DNA of 64,000 nucleotides from Candidatus Scybalocola faecavium (GTDB taxonomy: Bacteria; Bacillota; Clostridia; Lachnospirales; Lachnospiraceae): positions 27,099 to 91,098 of the forward strand of contig DVFP01000031.1 in assembly GCA_018713145.1 (NCBI GenBank). The letters run 5' to 3'. Both the position numbers and the translations under genes were made by a program. A model generated the notes under the pieces. That model searched no databases. It saw only the letters and a list, made by a program, of their open reading frames with translations, and was not told the DNA's origin. Positions 8,589-17,378 of the stretch are shown here, piece after piece; positions within the stretch are counted from its first letter, which is position 1; the number at the start of each line of letters is the position of its first letter.

Positions 8589-8990
8589 TTATTCCTGAAT
8601 ATCCTTTACAGCATCACTGACAGCGTCTTTGGCGTCTTTCATGTCCTCAGCAACTTTTTTTGCGGCATCTTTAACGTCCTCAGCAACCTTTCCGGCAGCT
8701 TCTGCTGTATGAGTTGCAGCGCTTTTTGCGGCATCTTTAATGCCTTCGGCTGCATCAGAGCATGCTTCCTTTACCTGCTCACCGGAGGGAATGTTAATAT
8801 ACTCCCGCTGGCCCTCATCTTCTTCCTCATCCAGATCATCGAAATCGTCGTCAAAGTCATCATCAAAGTCATCGTCGAAATCTTCGTTTTCGGCTTTTTT
8901 ATCAAGAATCTGCTTGATGACGTATGCGATACCTGCGATAGAAGCGGCAATGGCGATCGTCTTAACAAACACCTTAATAAACTTCTTCAT
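8589..8990 (-). CDS. Membrane-anchored protein with acidic FDDD repeats and amphipathic tail
   Basis: 133 aa, function not recognised. One membrane segment at about residues 8-26 (AIAASIAGIAYVI) follows a Lys-rich start. Next comes an acidic stretch (about 36-59) built on repeated FDDD units. The tail is an Ala/Lys/Asp-rich, 11-residue-like amphipathic helix (VAEDVKDAAKK), similar in style to YtxH/LEA-type proteins. An ATG and a purine-rich region at 8990 support the start. It may be a stress or cell-envelope protein, but that is only a guess. The low-complexity composition makes homology searches unreliable. Confidence 0.7.
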   Translation of the reverse strand: MKKFIKVFVKTIAIAASIAGIAYVIKQILDKKAENEDFDDDFDDDFDDDFDDLDEEEDEGQREYINIPSGEQVKEACSDAAEGIKDAAKSAATHTAEAAGKVAEDVKDAAKKVAEDMKDAKDAVSDAVKDIQE

Positions 8991-9254
8991 TTAAAACACC
9001 TACCATTCATAAAATTTTTGGAAGTCATCTGCAAAAAGCAAATGAAAATTTTCGGCGGGTCCCCCGCTCTAATGTAATCATTATAATTCATTTTACAGAA
9101 AAAATAAAGAGAAATCTTTATTCTTTACAGGGGATTCATATTGCCCCGCAGCAGTTTAGTCATCGGAACCGGTGGGGATTAATAGTAACTATTCCCCAAA
9201 TTCACAAATTTATGATATGATGTGTGGATAAGACATATTTTTGGAGGTAAGTTT

Positions 9255-9986
9255 ATGTTGTTATGCATATTTGGCATAATATGTATTTTATATTATGGGG
9301 CAATCGTTTTTTATGCCGGCTTCCGTTCCACCTTTGCGCCTTTTTGGCTGGCGTCAGGTCTGGCCCTGACCGGCCTTGGCTGTTTGTGGGACCGGCTCAT
9401 GTCCTTTGAGGCGGGAAGAGCGGGAGCAATTGCATTAGGCATAGTAGCGGTTTTGTTCTTTGTGGCTTTTTTAACAATTGAAATCCGGATCATTGGTGAA
9501 GCATGGCGCAAGGCGGACGACGGCGCTGATTATGTTATTATTCTGGGGGCTCAGGTTCAGGGGACCCGTCCTTCCAGATCGTTAGCCCGGCGGGTAAAGG
9601 CCGGTGCTCTTTATTTAAAAAGGAATCCTCAAGCCATGGCAGTTGTATCCGGCGGACAGGGGCCGGGAGAGCAGATCACGGAAGCTGCCTGCATGGCGCA
9701 AATGCTTGAAAAAATGGGGATTTGCCGGCATCGGATTATTTTAGAAGACAGGTCCACAGATACTTATGAAAACATACGGAACAGCATGGAATTTTTCGAT
9801 TGTCACAAAAAGGTTGTCATTGTAACGTGCGGGTATCATATGTATCGCGCCCTGGCCCTGGCAAGGACTGCCGGCATACGCCGGGTTCAGGGGTTTCCCT
9901 GCAGGAGCGGGCAGCTGCTTTTGGTCAATTATTATGTTCGGGAATTTTTTGCCGTGCTCCACTACCGGATCTGCCGCAGGATTTAA
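9255..9986 (+). CDS. YdcF-like DUF218 membrane protein
   Basis: 243 aa. Two or three hydrophobic segments occupy the first ~80 residues, followed by a DUF218 domain: DYVIILGAQVQG, the RV..A..L core, VVSGGQGPGEQITEA and LEDRSTDTYENI. These are hallmarks of the SanA/YdcF/ElyC family, which has been linked to envelope biogenesis and vancomycin resistance in other bacteria. The start at 9255 has TTGGAGG upstream; an in-frame ATG at 9222 has none. It stands alone between its own upstream region and a terminator-like hairpin at about 9987-10018. Confidence 0.87.
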   Translation: MLLCIFGIICILYYGAIVFYAGFRSTFAPFWLASGLALTGLGCLWDRLMSFEAGRAGAIALGIVAVLFFVAFLTIEIRIIGEAWRKADDGADYVIILGAQVQGTRPSRSLARRVKAGALYLKRNPQAMAVVSGGQGPGEQITEAACMAQMLEKMGICRHRIILEDRSTDTYENIRNSMEFFDCHKKVVIVTCGYHMYRALALARTAGIRRVQGFPCRSGQLLLVNYYVREFFAVLHYRICRRI

Positions 9987-10018
9987 CCCGGCTTGGCCCA
10001 AACTGGCCGGGATTTTTT
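9987..10018 (+). terminator. Terminator after the YdcF-like gene
   Basis: CCCGG (9987-9991) with CCGGG (10007-10011), an inner TTGGCC/GGCC pairing, then a run of six T residues. Confidence 0.6.
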
Positions 10019-10281
10019 GAAAGAATGGTTCGGCATTTCGAAGCGTTTACAATGAATTGAAAAGTTTGTAAAAAGTTTATGAGCAAATTGTACGAATAAA
10101 AATACAATTTTGGCAGGAAATATAGAAATATCTATAACAAAAAGCGCATAATGCTATGATTGTTTTGCATAAAATAAACAATAAAGAGGATTGACATATA
10201 ATTATCAGTCCCTTATACTGGACTTAAGCGCAGGTGATGACCAGACGCCTGCTGTTAAAAAACAGGGGAGGACATATTTTT
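10019..10281 (+). promoter_or_regulatory. Leader of the GntP permease gene with two AT-rich inverted repeats
   Basis: Two inverted repeats stand out: AAATTGTA (10085-10092) with TACAATTT (10103-10110), and TATAGA (10121-10126) with TCTATA (10131-10136). They look like operator sites for a repressor or activator of the permease. A plausible promoter lies in the AT-rich run around 10140-10180, but no clean -35/-10 pair was found. Confidence 0.45.
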
Positions 10282-11688
10282 ATGGTTATTGGTATTATCG
10301 GTATTGTAGTTGCCCTGATCATATTCCTTTGGGGCGCCTACAAAAATGTATCCGTGCTCTATCTGGCGCCGATCGCAGGTATTATCGTTGCCGTAACAAA
10401 CGGAATCGATCCGACGACAGCGTTTACCTCACTCCATATTGGTGCTGTAGAGCCAAGTGCAGCCAATCCTGAAGTTTGGGAAGTTGGCGGCGTTGCGGGA
10501 ATGTTGATTTCTATCTTCCCGACAGTGTTCCTTGGCGGTCTCCTTGGAAAGGTTATGACGGACAGCGGTGCGGCAGACTCTATTGCCAACACTTTGGTAA
10601 GCAAGTTCGTTATGCCTGTTAAGGACAAAGAAAAACAGGCCAGAGTTGCTGTTTTGATCATGCTCATCATTGAATGTATCCTTACATTCGGTGGTATTGA
10701 CGGTTTCGTAGCTGTATTTGCTACATTCCCTATTTGTATGATCCTGGCAGAACACGTGGGTATCCCGCGCCGGTATGTTCCTGCGATGCTTTGCTTAAGC
10801 TGCGGTGCCAACTCAGCTCCGTTCGTTTTAAGTATTAACAACATCGTTGCAATGAATATCTTACATACAGGCCCCGGCGCTGCAGCTATCCCGGGCTTTA
10901 TCTCCTTCATCGTGATTGAGATCGGCGTATACTTTATCTGTGCAAATTCCATTGTCCGCGCTATGCGCAGAAATGAAAAATTTGACAGAGGCAATGTTCA
11001 GATCAAAGAAGCTAATATTGCAGCAGACAGACCGCATTTTGTGATCTCTGTTATCCCAATGGCTGCAGTATTCGTTCTGTTTATTGTTTTCCAGAACGCT
11101 TCTTTATCCTTAGTTGCAGGTATCCTTTTAACAGTTATCCTTATGAGCAAGTTCTTCCCCAAGCACCAGGGCGCAAACAGCTCAATCGGCGCATGGTTTG
11201 GCAAGATCATTGATTCTTTAAATGGCGGTGCTATGAACGGCGCCACAGCTTTGATGACTGTATCTGCAGCTGCAGGTTTTGCTGCTGTTGTTCAGCACAC
11301 AGATGCATTTAACGTTTTTGTTAATTCTCTGTTTGGCCTGCCATTCCCTCCGATGGTAACAGTGACCATCCTGATCATCGTTATCGTTGCATTTACTTCT
11401 TCTCCGCCAGCCGCTCTCGGCATGGGCCTTGGCATCGTCCTTGGCATGTCCGGAGGAGATCTTTCCACGATGGGAATCAACGCGGACGCCCTTGCCCGTG
11501 TTGCTGCTATTGCAGTTTCCACATTTGAAACTCTGCCGGTGAATGGTCTTATTATTTTGACCACCGGTTTGGCACAAGTTAAGATCAAAGATGCTTATCT
11601 GCCAATGTTCCTCCAGACAGTTATTATGACTTTGGTTGGAACCATACTTTGCCTGATCCTTGTTATGTTATTCCCGGGCATTGTGTAA
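10282..11688 (+). CDS. GntP-family permease (gluconate or related organic acid:H+ symporter)
   Basis: 468 aa, almost entirely hydrophobic, with about 12 predicted membrane segments. Length and motifs (FLGGLLGKVMTDSGAADSIA near the first third; GGIDGFVAVFATFPI) match the GntP / COG2610 permeases, which take up gluconate and related sugar acids or hydroxy acids with protons. The start at 10282 is preceded by GGGGAGG at about 11 nt; an ATG at 10234 is possible but would add a charged non-membrane extension. No sugar-acid catabolic genes lie beside it, so the substrate is open. Confidence 0.85.
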   Translation: MVIGIIGIVVALIIFLWGAYKNVSVLYLAPIAGIIVAVTNGIDPTTAFTSLHIGAVEPSAANPEVWEVGGVAGMLISIFPTVFLGGLLGKVMTDSGAADSIANTLVSKFVMPVKDKEKQARVAVLIMLIIECILTFGGIDGFVAVFATFPICMILAEHVGIPRRYVPAMLCLSCGANSAPFVLSINNIVAMNILHTGPGAAAIPGFISFIVIEIGVYFICANSIVRAMRRNEKFDRGNVQIKEANIAADRPHFVISVIPMAAVFVLFIVFQNASLSLVAGILLTVILMSKFFPKHQGANSSIGAWFGKIIDSLNGGAMNGATALMTVSAAAGFAAVVQHTDAFNVFVNSLFGLPFPPMVTVTILIIVIVAFTSSPPAALGMGLGIVLGMSGGDLSTMGINADALARVAAIAVSTFETLPVNGLIILTTGLAQVKIKDAYLPMFLQTVIMTLVGTILCLILVMLFPGIV

Positions 11689-11711
11689 AATGAAAAGATA
11701 GTCTGGTCAGT

Positions 11712-11748
11712 AAAAGAGCGCGCGGGCAGGATGATCCGCCGCTCTTTT
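11712..11748 (+). terminator. Terminator-like hairpin after the GntP gene
   Basis: AAAAGAGCG (11712-11720) pairs with CGCTCTTTT (11740-11748). The T-run is short. Confidence 0.5.
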
Positions 11749-11755
11749 ATGTTAT

Positions 11756-11783
11756 GGACCGGGGATACGGTCCGGACTAAAGG
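11756..11783 (+). promoter_or_regulatory. Small hairpin directly before an RBS
   Basis: GGACCG (11756-11761) and CGGTCC (11768-11773) enclose GGGATA; AAAGGAGG follows within a few bases. The GGGGATAC core resembles the composite repeats at 25, 6664 and 16797, but the similarity is weak. Confidence 0.35.
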
Positions 11784-11795
11784 AGGAATCCGCAA

Positions 11796-12215
11796 ATGAA
11801 GTTAAACAAAAACGGAATCAACAATCTTGCTGTTATCGGGGCATGCATCCTTGTCGTAGTGCTTATTTTAGCCGAGGCGCCGCCCTTATGTATTTTTGGA
11901 GTCCTGGGCATTTACTCTATTTTTCTGGGATGCCAGACGATCTATTATAAGGAGGTCCCCAGAAGAACAGATTACAGCGATGTTACGGATCAAAAAAAGT
12001 TCTGTATCCATATGGCTGTGTGGATGATCCTGCTGGGAGTGGCCCTTATCGGTCTGTGCATTGCCCTTTTAGCCGGTATGGATGAGCTGTATTTCTGGGG
12101 CGGTATCGTGGCGGCGATTGTCATTGCCTTTTTTTATCATCATGTGGTATGCCGGGTGTTTGTGAAAGGATATAAGAGTAATCTGGAAAAAATGCTGGAT
12201 CTTTTAAAAAGGTGA
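11796..12215 (+). CDS. Small integral membrane protein of unknown function
   Basis: 139 aa, not recognised. Four hydrophobic segments are visible, at about residues 10-25, 29-48, 72-94 and 101-118, with a short polar loop (YKEVPRRTDYSDV) between the second and third and a Lys-rich C-terminus. A strong AAAGGAGG precedes the ATG. It is transcribed in the same direction as the GntP gene, though a terminator-like hairpin separates the two. No function is assigned. Confidence 0.75.
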   Translation: MKLNKNGINNLAVIGACILVVVLILAEAPPLCIFGVLGIYSIFLGCQTIYYKEVPRRTDYSDVTDQKKFCIHMAVWMILLGVALIGLCIALLAGMDELYFWGGIVAAIVIAFFYHHVVCRVFVKGYKSNLEKMLDLLKR

Positions 12216-12535
12216 TCCTGGAGACGCTGGCCGGGTTTGCCACAAAAGCGAACACACGAATCATGTTCTTGCGCAGCCATACAGTAAGTGTCCGGCTGCT
12301 GTGTGAAAAGTAACAAAGGGTTATAAAAAAATTCAGTGATAGCGATTAATGGGTTGAGGTTTTGGCCGGAATCGTATATAATAGCGTTGTTAGCAGCGAT
12401 TGTGCCCGACTGGTCCGGCCCGGATCCCGCCCATTGACCGGGGGACTGTATAAAAAAACAGTTGACAGCACAAAAAAAGATGATATACTTTGAATATCAA
12501 AATAATTATGGAAAATCAAAGGAGATTATAGGATT
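12216..12535 (+). promoter_or_regulatory. Promoter region of the fatty-acid cluster: two promoters and an operator
   Basis: Two sigma-A type promoters are visible: TTGAGG (12354-12359), 17 nt, TATAAT (12377-12382); and TTGACA (12462-12467), 16 nt, TATACT (12484-12489). Directly overlapping the end of the second -10 box is the inverted repeat TTTGA-ATA-TCAAA (12489-12501), similar to the FabT/FapT-type MarR operator known from Gram-positive fatty-acid genes. An AAAGGAG site precedes acpP. No regulator gene of that family is found in the window. Confidence 0.78.
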
Positions 12536-12769
12536 ATGTTAGAAAAGATGAGAGAACTTATTGCAGATCAGTTAAATGTAGATCCCAGCGAGGTTGTTGA
12601 AAGCGCCACATTTGAAGGCGATCTGGGTGCAGATTCCCTGGACCTTTTCGAGCTTGTAATGAATCTGGAAGAAGAGTACGGCATTGAGATCCCTACAGAA
12701 GAACTGGAAACACTTAAGACTGTAGGCGATGTTATGAATTATCTGAAAGAACACGGTATCGAGGAATAA
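12536..12769 (+). CDS. acpP: Acyl carrier protein
   Basis: 77 aa, the standard ACP length and acidic composition. The phosphopantetheine attachment serine is Ser34 in GADSLDLFEL. It carries growing acyl chains for all Fab enzymes encoded downstream. It is first in the cluster, directly after the regulated promoter, and only 3 nt separate its stop from fabK. The gene order acpP-fabK-fabD-fabG-fabF is typical of Clostridia, where fabH often comes first; here fabH is missing. Confidence 0.97.
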   Translation: MLEKMRELIADQLNVDPSEVVESATFEGDLGADSLDLFELVMNLEEEYGIEIPTEELETLKTVGDVMNYLKEHGIEE

Positions 12770-12772
12770 TTC

Positions 12773-13714
12773 ATGAAAACCAGGATTACGGAACTATTAG
12801 GAATTGAATATCCTATCATACAGGGCGGTATGGCATGGGTGGCAGATTACCATCTGGCAGCAGCCGTGTCTGAGGCAGGCGGCCTTGGACTCATCGGCGC
12901 CGGCGGTGCTCCTGCGGACCATGTCATTGAACAGATCAAAAAGTGCAAGGAACTCACCGACAAACCCTTTGGCGTGAATATTATGCTTTTAAATCCTAAC
13001 GCGGACGCTATCGCGAAGGCTGTTGTGGATATGGGAGTAAAGGTTGTAACAACCGGTGCCGGAAGTCCTGAAAAGTATATGTCCATGTGGAAAGAAGCAG
13101 GGGTGAAGGTGATCCCTGTTGTTGCCAGCGTTGCACTGGCAAAGCGTATGGAACGCTGCGGTGCAGATGCCCTTGTGGCAGAAGGCACAGAGTCCGGCGG
13201 ACATATTGGCGAACTGACCACCATGGTTCTTGTGCCTCAGGTGGCAGATGCTGTTAAGATCCCGGTGATTGCTGCCGGGGGCATTGGTGATGGAAGAGGT
13301 ATGGCGGCGGCCTTTATGCTGGGCGCTTCAGGCGTTCAGATGGGAACCCGTTTCCTTCTTGCTACAGAAACCAATATCCACCAGAATTATAAAGATCGTG
13401 TGGCAAAGGCATCGGATATTGATACTCAGGTGACCGGACGGACCACAGGTCATCCGGTGCGTATTTTGCGCAATGCCATGTCACGTCAGTATTTGAAGCT
13501 GGAGAAGGAAGGCGCAAGCTTTGAAGAGCTTGAATACCTTACATTGGGCGGGCTTCGTAAGGCTGTTGTGGACGGCGATGTGAAGAATGGTTCTGTCATG
13601 GCCGGACAGATCGCGGGACTTGTAAATAAGCAGCAGAGCTGTGCCGAGATGATCCAGGAGATCGTTGAAGAGGCAAAACAGGTGATGCGTGAGCGTTCGG
13701 TCCTGTTTGAGTGA
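12773..13714 (+). CDS. fabK: Enoyl-ACP reductase II (FMN-dependent FabK)
   Basis: 313 aa. TIM-barrel flavoprotein of the FabK/2-nitropropane dioxygenase superfamily: IIQGGMAWVAD at the start, AEGTESGGHIGE with its His, and IAAGGIGDGRGMAAAFMLGASGVQMGTRF for phosphate binding of FMN. FabK carries out the last reduction of each elongation cycle and replaces FabI in many Gram-positive bacteria, making them triclosan-tolerant. Its place between acpP and fabD supports this over a nitronate monooxygenase role. A second, more divergent paralogue ends the cluster at 20865-21968. Confidence 0.94.
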   Translation: MKTRITELLGIEYPIIQGGMAWVADYHLAAAVSEAGGLGLIGAGGAPADHVIEQIKKCKELTDKPFGVNIMLLNPNADAIAKAVVDMGVKVVTTGAGSPEKYMSMWKEAGVKVIPVVASVALAKRMERCGADALVAEGTESGGHIGELTTMVLVPQVADAVKIPVIAAGGIGDGRGMAAAFMLGASGVQMGTRFLLATETNIHQNYKDRVAKASDIDTQVTGRTTGHPVRILRNAMSRQYLKLEKEGASFEELEYLTLGGLRKAVVDGDVKNGSVMAGQIAGLVNKQQSCAEMIQEIVEEAKQVMRERSVLFE

Positions 13715-13769
13715 TGGATCTCATAGGGCATCCACCGGCTGCACAGGATTTATACTTATGGCGTAACAC

Positions 13770-13835
13770 AGTGGGTGCGGAGCATGTAAGTGCTTTGGCC
13801 CACTCTTTTTTAAAGAAAATACTTTGACTTTCAAA
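13770..13835 (+). promoter_or_regulatory. Internal terminator and second FabT-like operator before fabD
   Basis: AGTGGG (13770-13775) can pair with CCCACT (13799-13804), followed by a T-run to about 13812; this is a candidate partial terminator between fabK and fabD. Just after it is TTTGA-CTT-TCAAA (13823-13835), embedded in ATACTTTGA..TCAAAATAA, almost identical to the operator before acpP. This suggests a second regulated promoter for fabD and the genes that follow. Confidence 0.7.
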
Positions 13836-13889
13836 ATAAACGGATATGCCGCTCAAATGGGGCGGCACAATGAACGAAGGGATGTATGT

Positions 13890-14804
13890 ATGGCTAAGAC
13901 GGCATTTATTTTCCCGGGCCAGGGTGCTCAGTATATTGGCATGGGCAGGGATTTTTATGATCAATGTCCGGAAAGTGCTGCCATGTTTGATCTGGCGCAG
14001 CAGGCCACCGGACTTCCTGTAAAGGAAATGTGTTTTGAAGAAAATGATAAGCTGGGAATAACAGAATATACACAGATCTGCCTTTTAACTACAGAGCTGG
14101 CTATGTTAAAGGCTGTGGAGGCGAAAGGCGTTTATCCCCAGGTGACGGCAGGTTTGAGCCTGGGAGAGTACGCAGCATTAGTGGCTGCCGGAAAGCTGGA
14201 TGCTGCCCAGGCCATGATCCTTGTGCGTAAGCGGGGGATCTACATGCAGGAAGCGGTTCCTACAGGGGGAGCAATGTCCGCCGTGTTAGGCCTTGATAAT
14301 GCTGTTGTGGAAAAGATCTGCCAGGAAACGCCCGGCCTTGTAGAACTGGCAAATTATAACTGTCCGGGACAGATCGTAATTTCCGGTGAACAGAGTGCGG
14401 TAGAGGCTGCCGGTGAAGCCCTTAAAGCTGCCGGAGCAAAACGGGTGGCTCCTTTAAAGGTCAGCGGACCTTTCCATTCTTCCATGCTGGCTGAGGCAGG
14501 ACATCGCCTGGCCCAGGCTTTGGAAGATGCGGATTTTAAGGATTCACCGATCCCTTATGTGTGCAACACTGAGGCCAGATATGTGGATGATGTTAGTCCG
14601 ATCAAAGACCTGCTCATCCGCCAGGTATCTTCTTCTGTACGCTGGGAGCAGAGTATCCGCCAGATGATCGCCCAGGGGGTGGATACATTTATAGAAATCG
14701 GGCCGGGAAAAACATTATGCGGATTTATGAAGCGTATTGACCGGAATGTAAAGGCTATTAATATTGATAAGTATGAAGATTTAAAGAAGCTGGAGGAAAT
14801 ATAA
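13890..14804 (+). CDS. fabD: Malonyl-CoA:ACP transacylase
   Basis: 304 aa. Opens with [12 protein letters not shown], the family signature. The active-site serine is Ser90 in [10 protein letters not shown], and the later [12 protein letters not shown] provides the catalytic His. It loads malonyl units made by the acetyl-CoA carboxylase genes downstream onto ACP. The start at 13890 fits GAAGGGATG upstream; an in-frame ATG at 13824 lies inside the operator. The stop is 4 nt before fabG. Confidence 0.96.
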   Translation: MAKTAFIFPGQGAQYIGMGRDFYDQCPESAAMFDLAQQATGLPVKEMCFEENDKLGITEYTQICLLTTELAMLKAVEAKGVYPQVTAGLSLGEYAALVAAGKLDAAQAMILVRKRGIYMQEAVPTGGAMSAVLGLDNAVVEKICQETPGLVELANYNCPGQIVISGEQSAVEAAGEALKAAGAKRVAPLKVSGPFHSSMLAEAGHRLAQALEDADFKDSPIPYVCNTEARYVDDVSPIKDLLIRQVSSSVRWEQSIRQMIAQGVDTFIEIGPGKTLCGFMKRIDRNVKAINIDKYEDLKKLEEI

Positions 14805-14808
14805 ATAT

Positions 14809-15552
14809 ATGCTGAGTGAAAAGGTTGCTTTGGTTACCGGAGCGAGCCGCGGTATTGGACGTGAAATTGCAAAAACACTGGCCGGCCTTGGCGCTGTGGT
14901 GATCGTTAATTATAATGGCTCTGCTGCGGCTGCCCAGGAAGTGGTTGATGAAATCGCTCAGGAGGGCGGCGTGGCTGCAAGCTATCAGTGTAATGTGGCA
15001 GATCACGATAAAGTAAAGGAAATGATCACATGGATCGTTAAAACTTACAAGCATTTGGACATTGTCGTTAATAATGCGGGGATCACAAAAGATACTCTGA
15101 TGATGGCCATGAGCGAAAAGGATTTTGATTCTGTGATCGATATTAACCTGAAAGGTACATTTAACTGTATCAAACATGCATCCAGACCTATGATCAAACA
15201 GAGAAGCGGACGTATCGTAAATATTTCATCTGTAGTGGGCCGCGCAGGAAATGCAGGCCAGGCTAACTATGCGGCATCGAAGGCCGGCGTTATCGGTCTG
15301 ACCATGTCTGCCGCCAAAGAGCTGGGCAGCCGCGGTATCACTGTCAATGCTGTGGCTCCGGGATTTATTGCCACTGAGATGACAGATGTACTGAAGGAAG
15401 AACAAAAAGAGGCACTTTTAAAAAATATTCCCCTGCAAAAGCTGGGAACAACAAAGGATGTGGCCAATGTGGTGGCATTTCTCGTGTCTGATGAGGCACG
15501 CTATATTACAGGACAGACCATCAGCGTAGACGGCGGCCTGTATATGGGCTAA
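14809..15552 (+). CDS. fabG: 3-oxoacyl-ACP reductase
   Basis: 247 aa, short-chain dehydrogenase/reductase of standard length. The NADPH motif [12 protein letters not shown], the catalytic Ser in NISSVVG and the YAASKAG Tyr/Lys pair are all present, with VDGGLYMG at the end. It catalyses the first reduction of each fatty-acid elongation cycle. It lies between fabD (4 nt) and fabF (10 nt). Confidence 0.96.
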   Translation: MLSEKVALVTGASRGIGREIAKTLAGLGAVVIVNYNGSAAAAQEVVDEIAQEGGVAASYQCNVADHDKVKEMITWIVKTYKHLDIVVNNAGITKDTLMMAMSEKDFDSVIDINLKGTFNCIKHASRPMIKQRSGRIVNISSVVGRAGNAGQANYAASKAGVIGLTMSAAKELGSRGITVNAVAPGFIATEMTDVLKEEQKEALLKNIPLQKLGTTKDVANVVAFLVSDEARYITGQTISVDGGLYMG

Positions 15553-15562
15553 GGAGGAGCTT

Positions 15563-16798
15563 ATGAAAAGAAGAGTTGTAGTAACCGGTATGGGAGCCAT
15601 CACTCCCATCGGAAATAATGTAAATGAATATTGGGAATCCTTAAAAGCCGGAAAGGTGGGGATCGGCCCCATTACTTACTTTGATGCCTCCGATTATAAG
15701 GCAACCCTTGCAGCCCAGGTGAAGGATTTTAATGCAAAGGATTATATGGATCCCAAGGCTGCACGGCGTATGGAAACATTTTCCCAGTTCGCGGTAGCGG
15801 CTGCAAAAGAGGCTATGGAGGATTCAGGTCTGGATATGAGCAAAGAGGATCCCTATCGCGTAGGCGTGTCCATCGGCTGCGGCGTGGGAAGTTTGCAGCG
15901 TATGGAAAGCGAGGAACATAAACTGGTGACCAAAGGGCCTTCCAGGATCAGTCCGTTAATGGTGCCGATGCTTATTTCCAATATGGCGGCAGGAAATGTA
16001 TCCATTCAGTTTGGCCTGAAGGGAAAGAGCATTAATATTGTTACAGCCTGCAGTACAGGAACCCATTCCATTGGGGAGGCTTACCGGACGATCCAGTACG
16101 GGGATGCGGATGTTATGTTTGCCGGCGGCACGGAAAGCGCCATCTGTCCTATTGGCATCGGCGGATTTGCGGCTTTGACAGCTCTGACATCAGCCACAGA
16201 TCCTATGCGTGCATCGATTCCTTTTGACAAGGAACGCAGCGGTTTTGTTATGGGTGAAGGTTCCGGTGTTGTTGTGCTGGAAAGCCTGGAACACGCTTTA
16301 AACCGGGGAGCGCACATTTATGCGGAGATCACCGGTTATGGAGCCACCAGTGACGCTTATCATATTACCTCTCCTGCAGAAGACGGGGAAGGGGCTGCAA
16401 AAGCAATGACAGAAGCTATGGATGAAGCCGGAGTAACACCGGAACAGGTAAGCTATATTAATGCCCATGGTACCAGTACCCATCACAATGACCTGTTTGA
16501 AACACGGGCCATCAAGCTGGCTTTGGGAGAGGCTGCTTACCATGTACCGATCAGCTCTACCAAGTCTATGATCGGACATCTTCTCGGAGCTGCCGGCGCG
16601 GTAGAGTTTATCGCCTGTGTTAAGACTATCCAGGACGGATTTATCCATCCCACAGCAGGACTTAAAGTTCCGGATGAGGAATGTGACTTAAACTATGTGC
16701 CGGGACACGGCATTGAAGCAGATGTGGATGTGGTTATGTCCAATTCCCTGGGATTTGGCGGACACAACGCCACTGTGCTTGTAAGAAAGTATCAGTAA
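15563..16798 (+). CDS. fabF: 3-oxoacyl-ACP synthase II
   Basis: 411 aa. Condensing enzyme with active-site Cys163 (TACSTGTHS) and the two His motifs, INAHGTSTHHND and STKSMIGHLLG. It elongates acyl-ACP with malonyl-ACP. Because no fabH-type initiating synthase lies in the cluster, this may be the only condensing enzyme encoded here; initiation must use a gene elsewhere or decarboxylation by FabF. A strong GGAGG site precedes the ATG. Confidence 0.96.
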   Translation: MKRRVVVTGMGAITPIGNNVNEYWESLKAGKVGIGPITYFDASDYKATLAAQVKDFNAKDYMDPKAARRMETFSQFAVAAAKEAMEDSGLDMSKEDPYRVGVSIGCGVGSLQRMESEEHKLVTKGPSRISPLMVPMLISNMAAGNVSIQFGLKGKSINIVTACSTGTHSIGEAYRTIQYGDADVMFAGGTESAICPIGIGGFAALTALTSATDPMRASIPFDKERSGFVMGEGSGVVVLESLEHALNRGAHIYAEITGYGATSDAYHITSPAEDGEGAAKAMTEAMDEAGVTPEQVSYINAHGTSTHHNDLFETRAIKLALGEAAYHVPISSTKSMIGHLLGAAGAVEFIACVKTIQDGFIHPTAGLKVPDEECDLNYVPGHGIEADVDVVMSNSLGFGGHNATVLVRKYQ

Positions 16799-16856
16799 CC
16801 CCCAAAGGGGATACCTGGATGCCGCGCTACGGCACGGCATAATTAAGGAAAGGGTG
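16797..16856 (+). repeat. Composite hairpin repeat, copy C, between fabF and accB
   Basis: CCCCC-AAA-GGGG, then ATACCTGG, then a hairpin (ATGCCG 16819-16824 with CGGCAT 16835-16840), then AATTAAGGAAAGG just before accB. GGGGATACCTGGATGCCG is identical to copy A. It begins at the fabF stop codon. Confidence 0.75.
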
Positions 16857-16863
16857 AAAGAGT

Positions 16864-17358
16864 ATGGATATTGATAAGATCATGCAGCTCATTGATAAAG
16901 TGGATGCTTCCGGAATTACAAACCTTACGGTAGAAGAAGGCTGCCTTAAGATTTCCATTGAAAAAAACAAGGGACAGGCTCAGGCCGTGGAAGGCAATCA
17001 GGTGATCACCGTTCCTGTGAACACAGTGGCCCCTCCGGTACAGGCACAGCCGGCTGCTCCGGCGCCAGCCCAGGAAAACACTGCCCAGGCTGCCCCAAAA
17101 CCGGCTCAGGAGCCTGAGGAAAACGATGTATTTATCACATCTCCCATTGTGGGAGTATTTTACAGCGCTTCCGGTCCTGAAGAAGAGCCTTTTGTAAAAG
17201 TCGGCGATACAGTAAAGAAAGGCCAGGTTGTAGGCATCGTGGAGGCTATGAAGCTGATGAATGAGATCGAAAGCGATGTGGACGGTGTGATCGAGGAAGT
17301 TCTTGTGGAAAATGCTCAGAATGTAGAGTATGGACAATCTTTATTCCGTGTAAAATAG
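16864..17358 (+). CDS. accB: Biotin carboxyl carrier protein of acetyl-CoA carboxylase
   Basis: 164 aa. The C-terminal biotinyl domain has VEAMKLMNEI, with Lys130 as the biotin-attachment residue. A Pro/Ala/Gln-rich flexible linker (about residues 55-85) joins it to the N-terminal part that binds biotin carboxylase. It shuttles carboxyl groups between AccC and AccD/AccA, all encoded just downstream. The leader contains hairpin repeat copy C, which might tune translation of this subunit against its neighbours. Confidence 0.96.
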   Translation: MDIDKIMQLIDKVDASGITNLTVEEGCLKISIEKNKGQAQAVEGNQVITVPVNTVAPPVQAQPAAPAPAQENTAQAAPKPAQEPEENDVFITSPIVGVFYSASGPEEEPFVKVGDTVKKGQVVGIVEAMKLMNEIESDVDGVIEEVLVENAQNVEYGQSLFRVK

Positions 17359-17378
17359 AAAAAAGGATATGATGATAA

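Noticed and set aside
8860..8890. Short tandem repeats in the acidic gene considered as a CRISPR or microsatellite array
   Set aside because: The 12-nt units are in frame and encode FDDD repeats within an open gene; there are no spacers.
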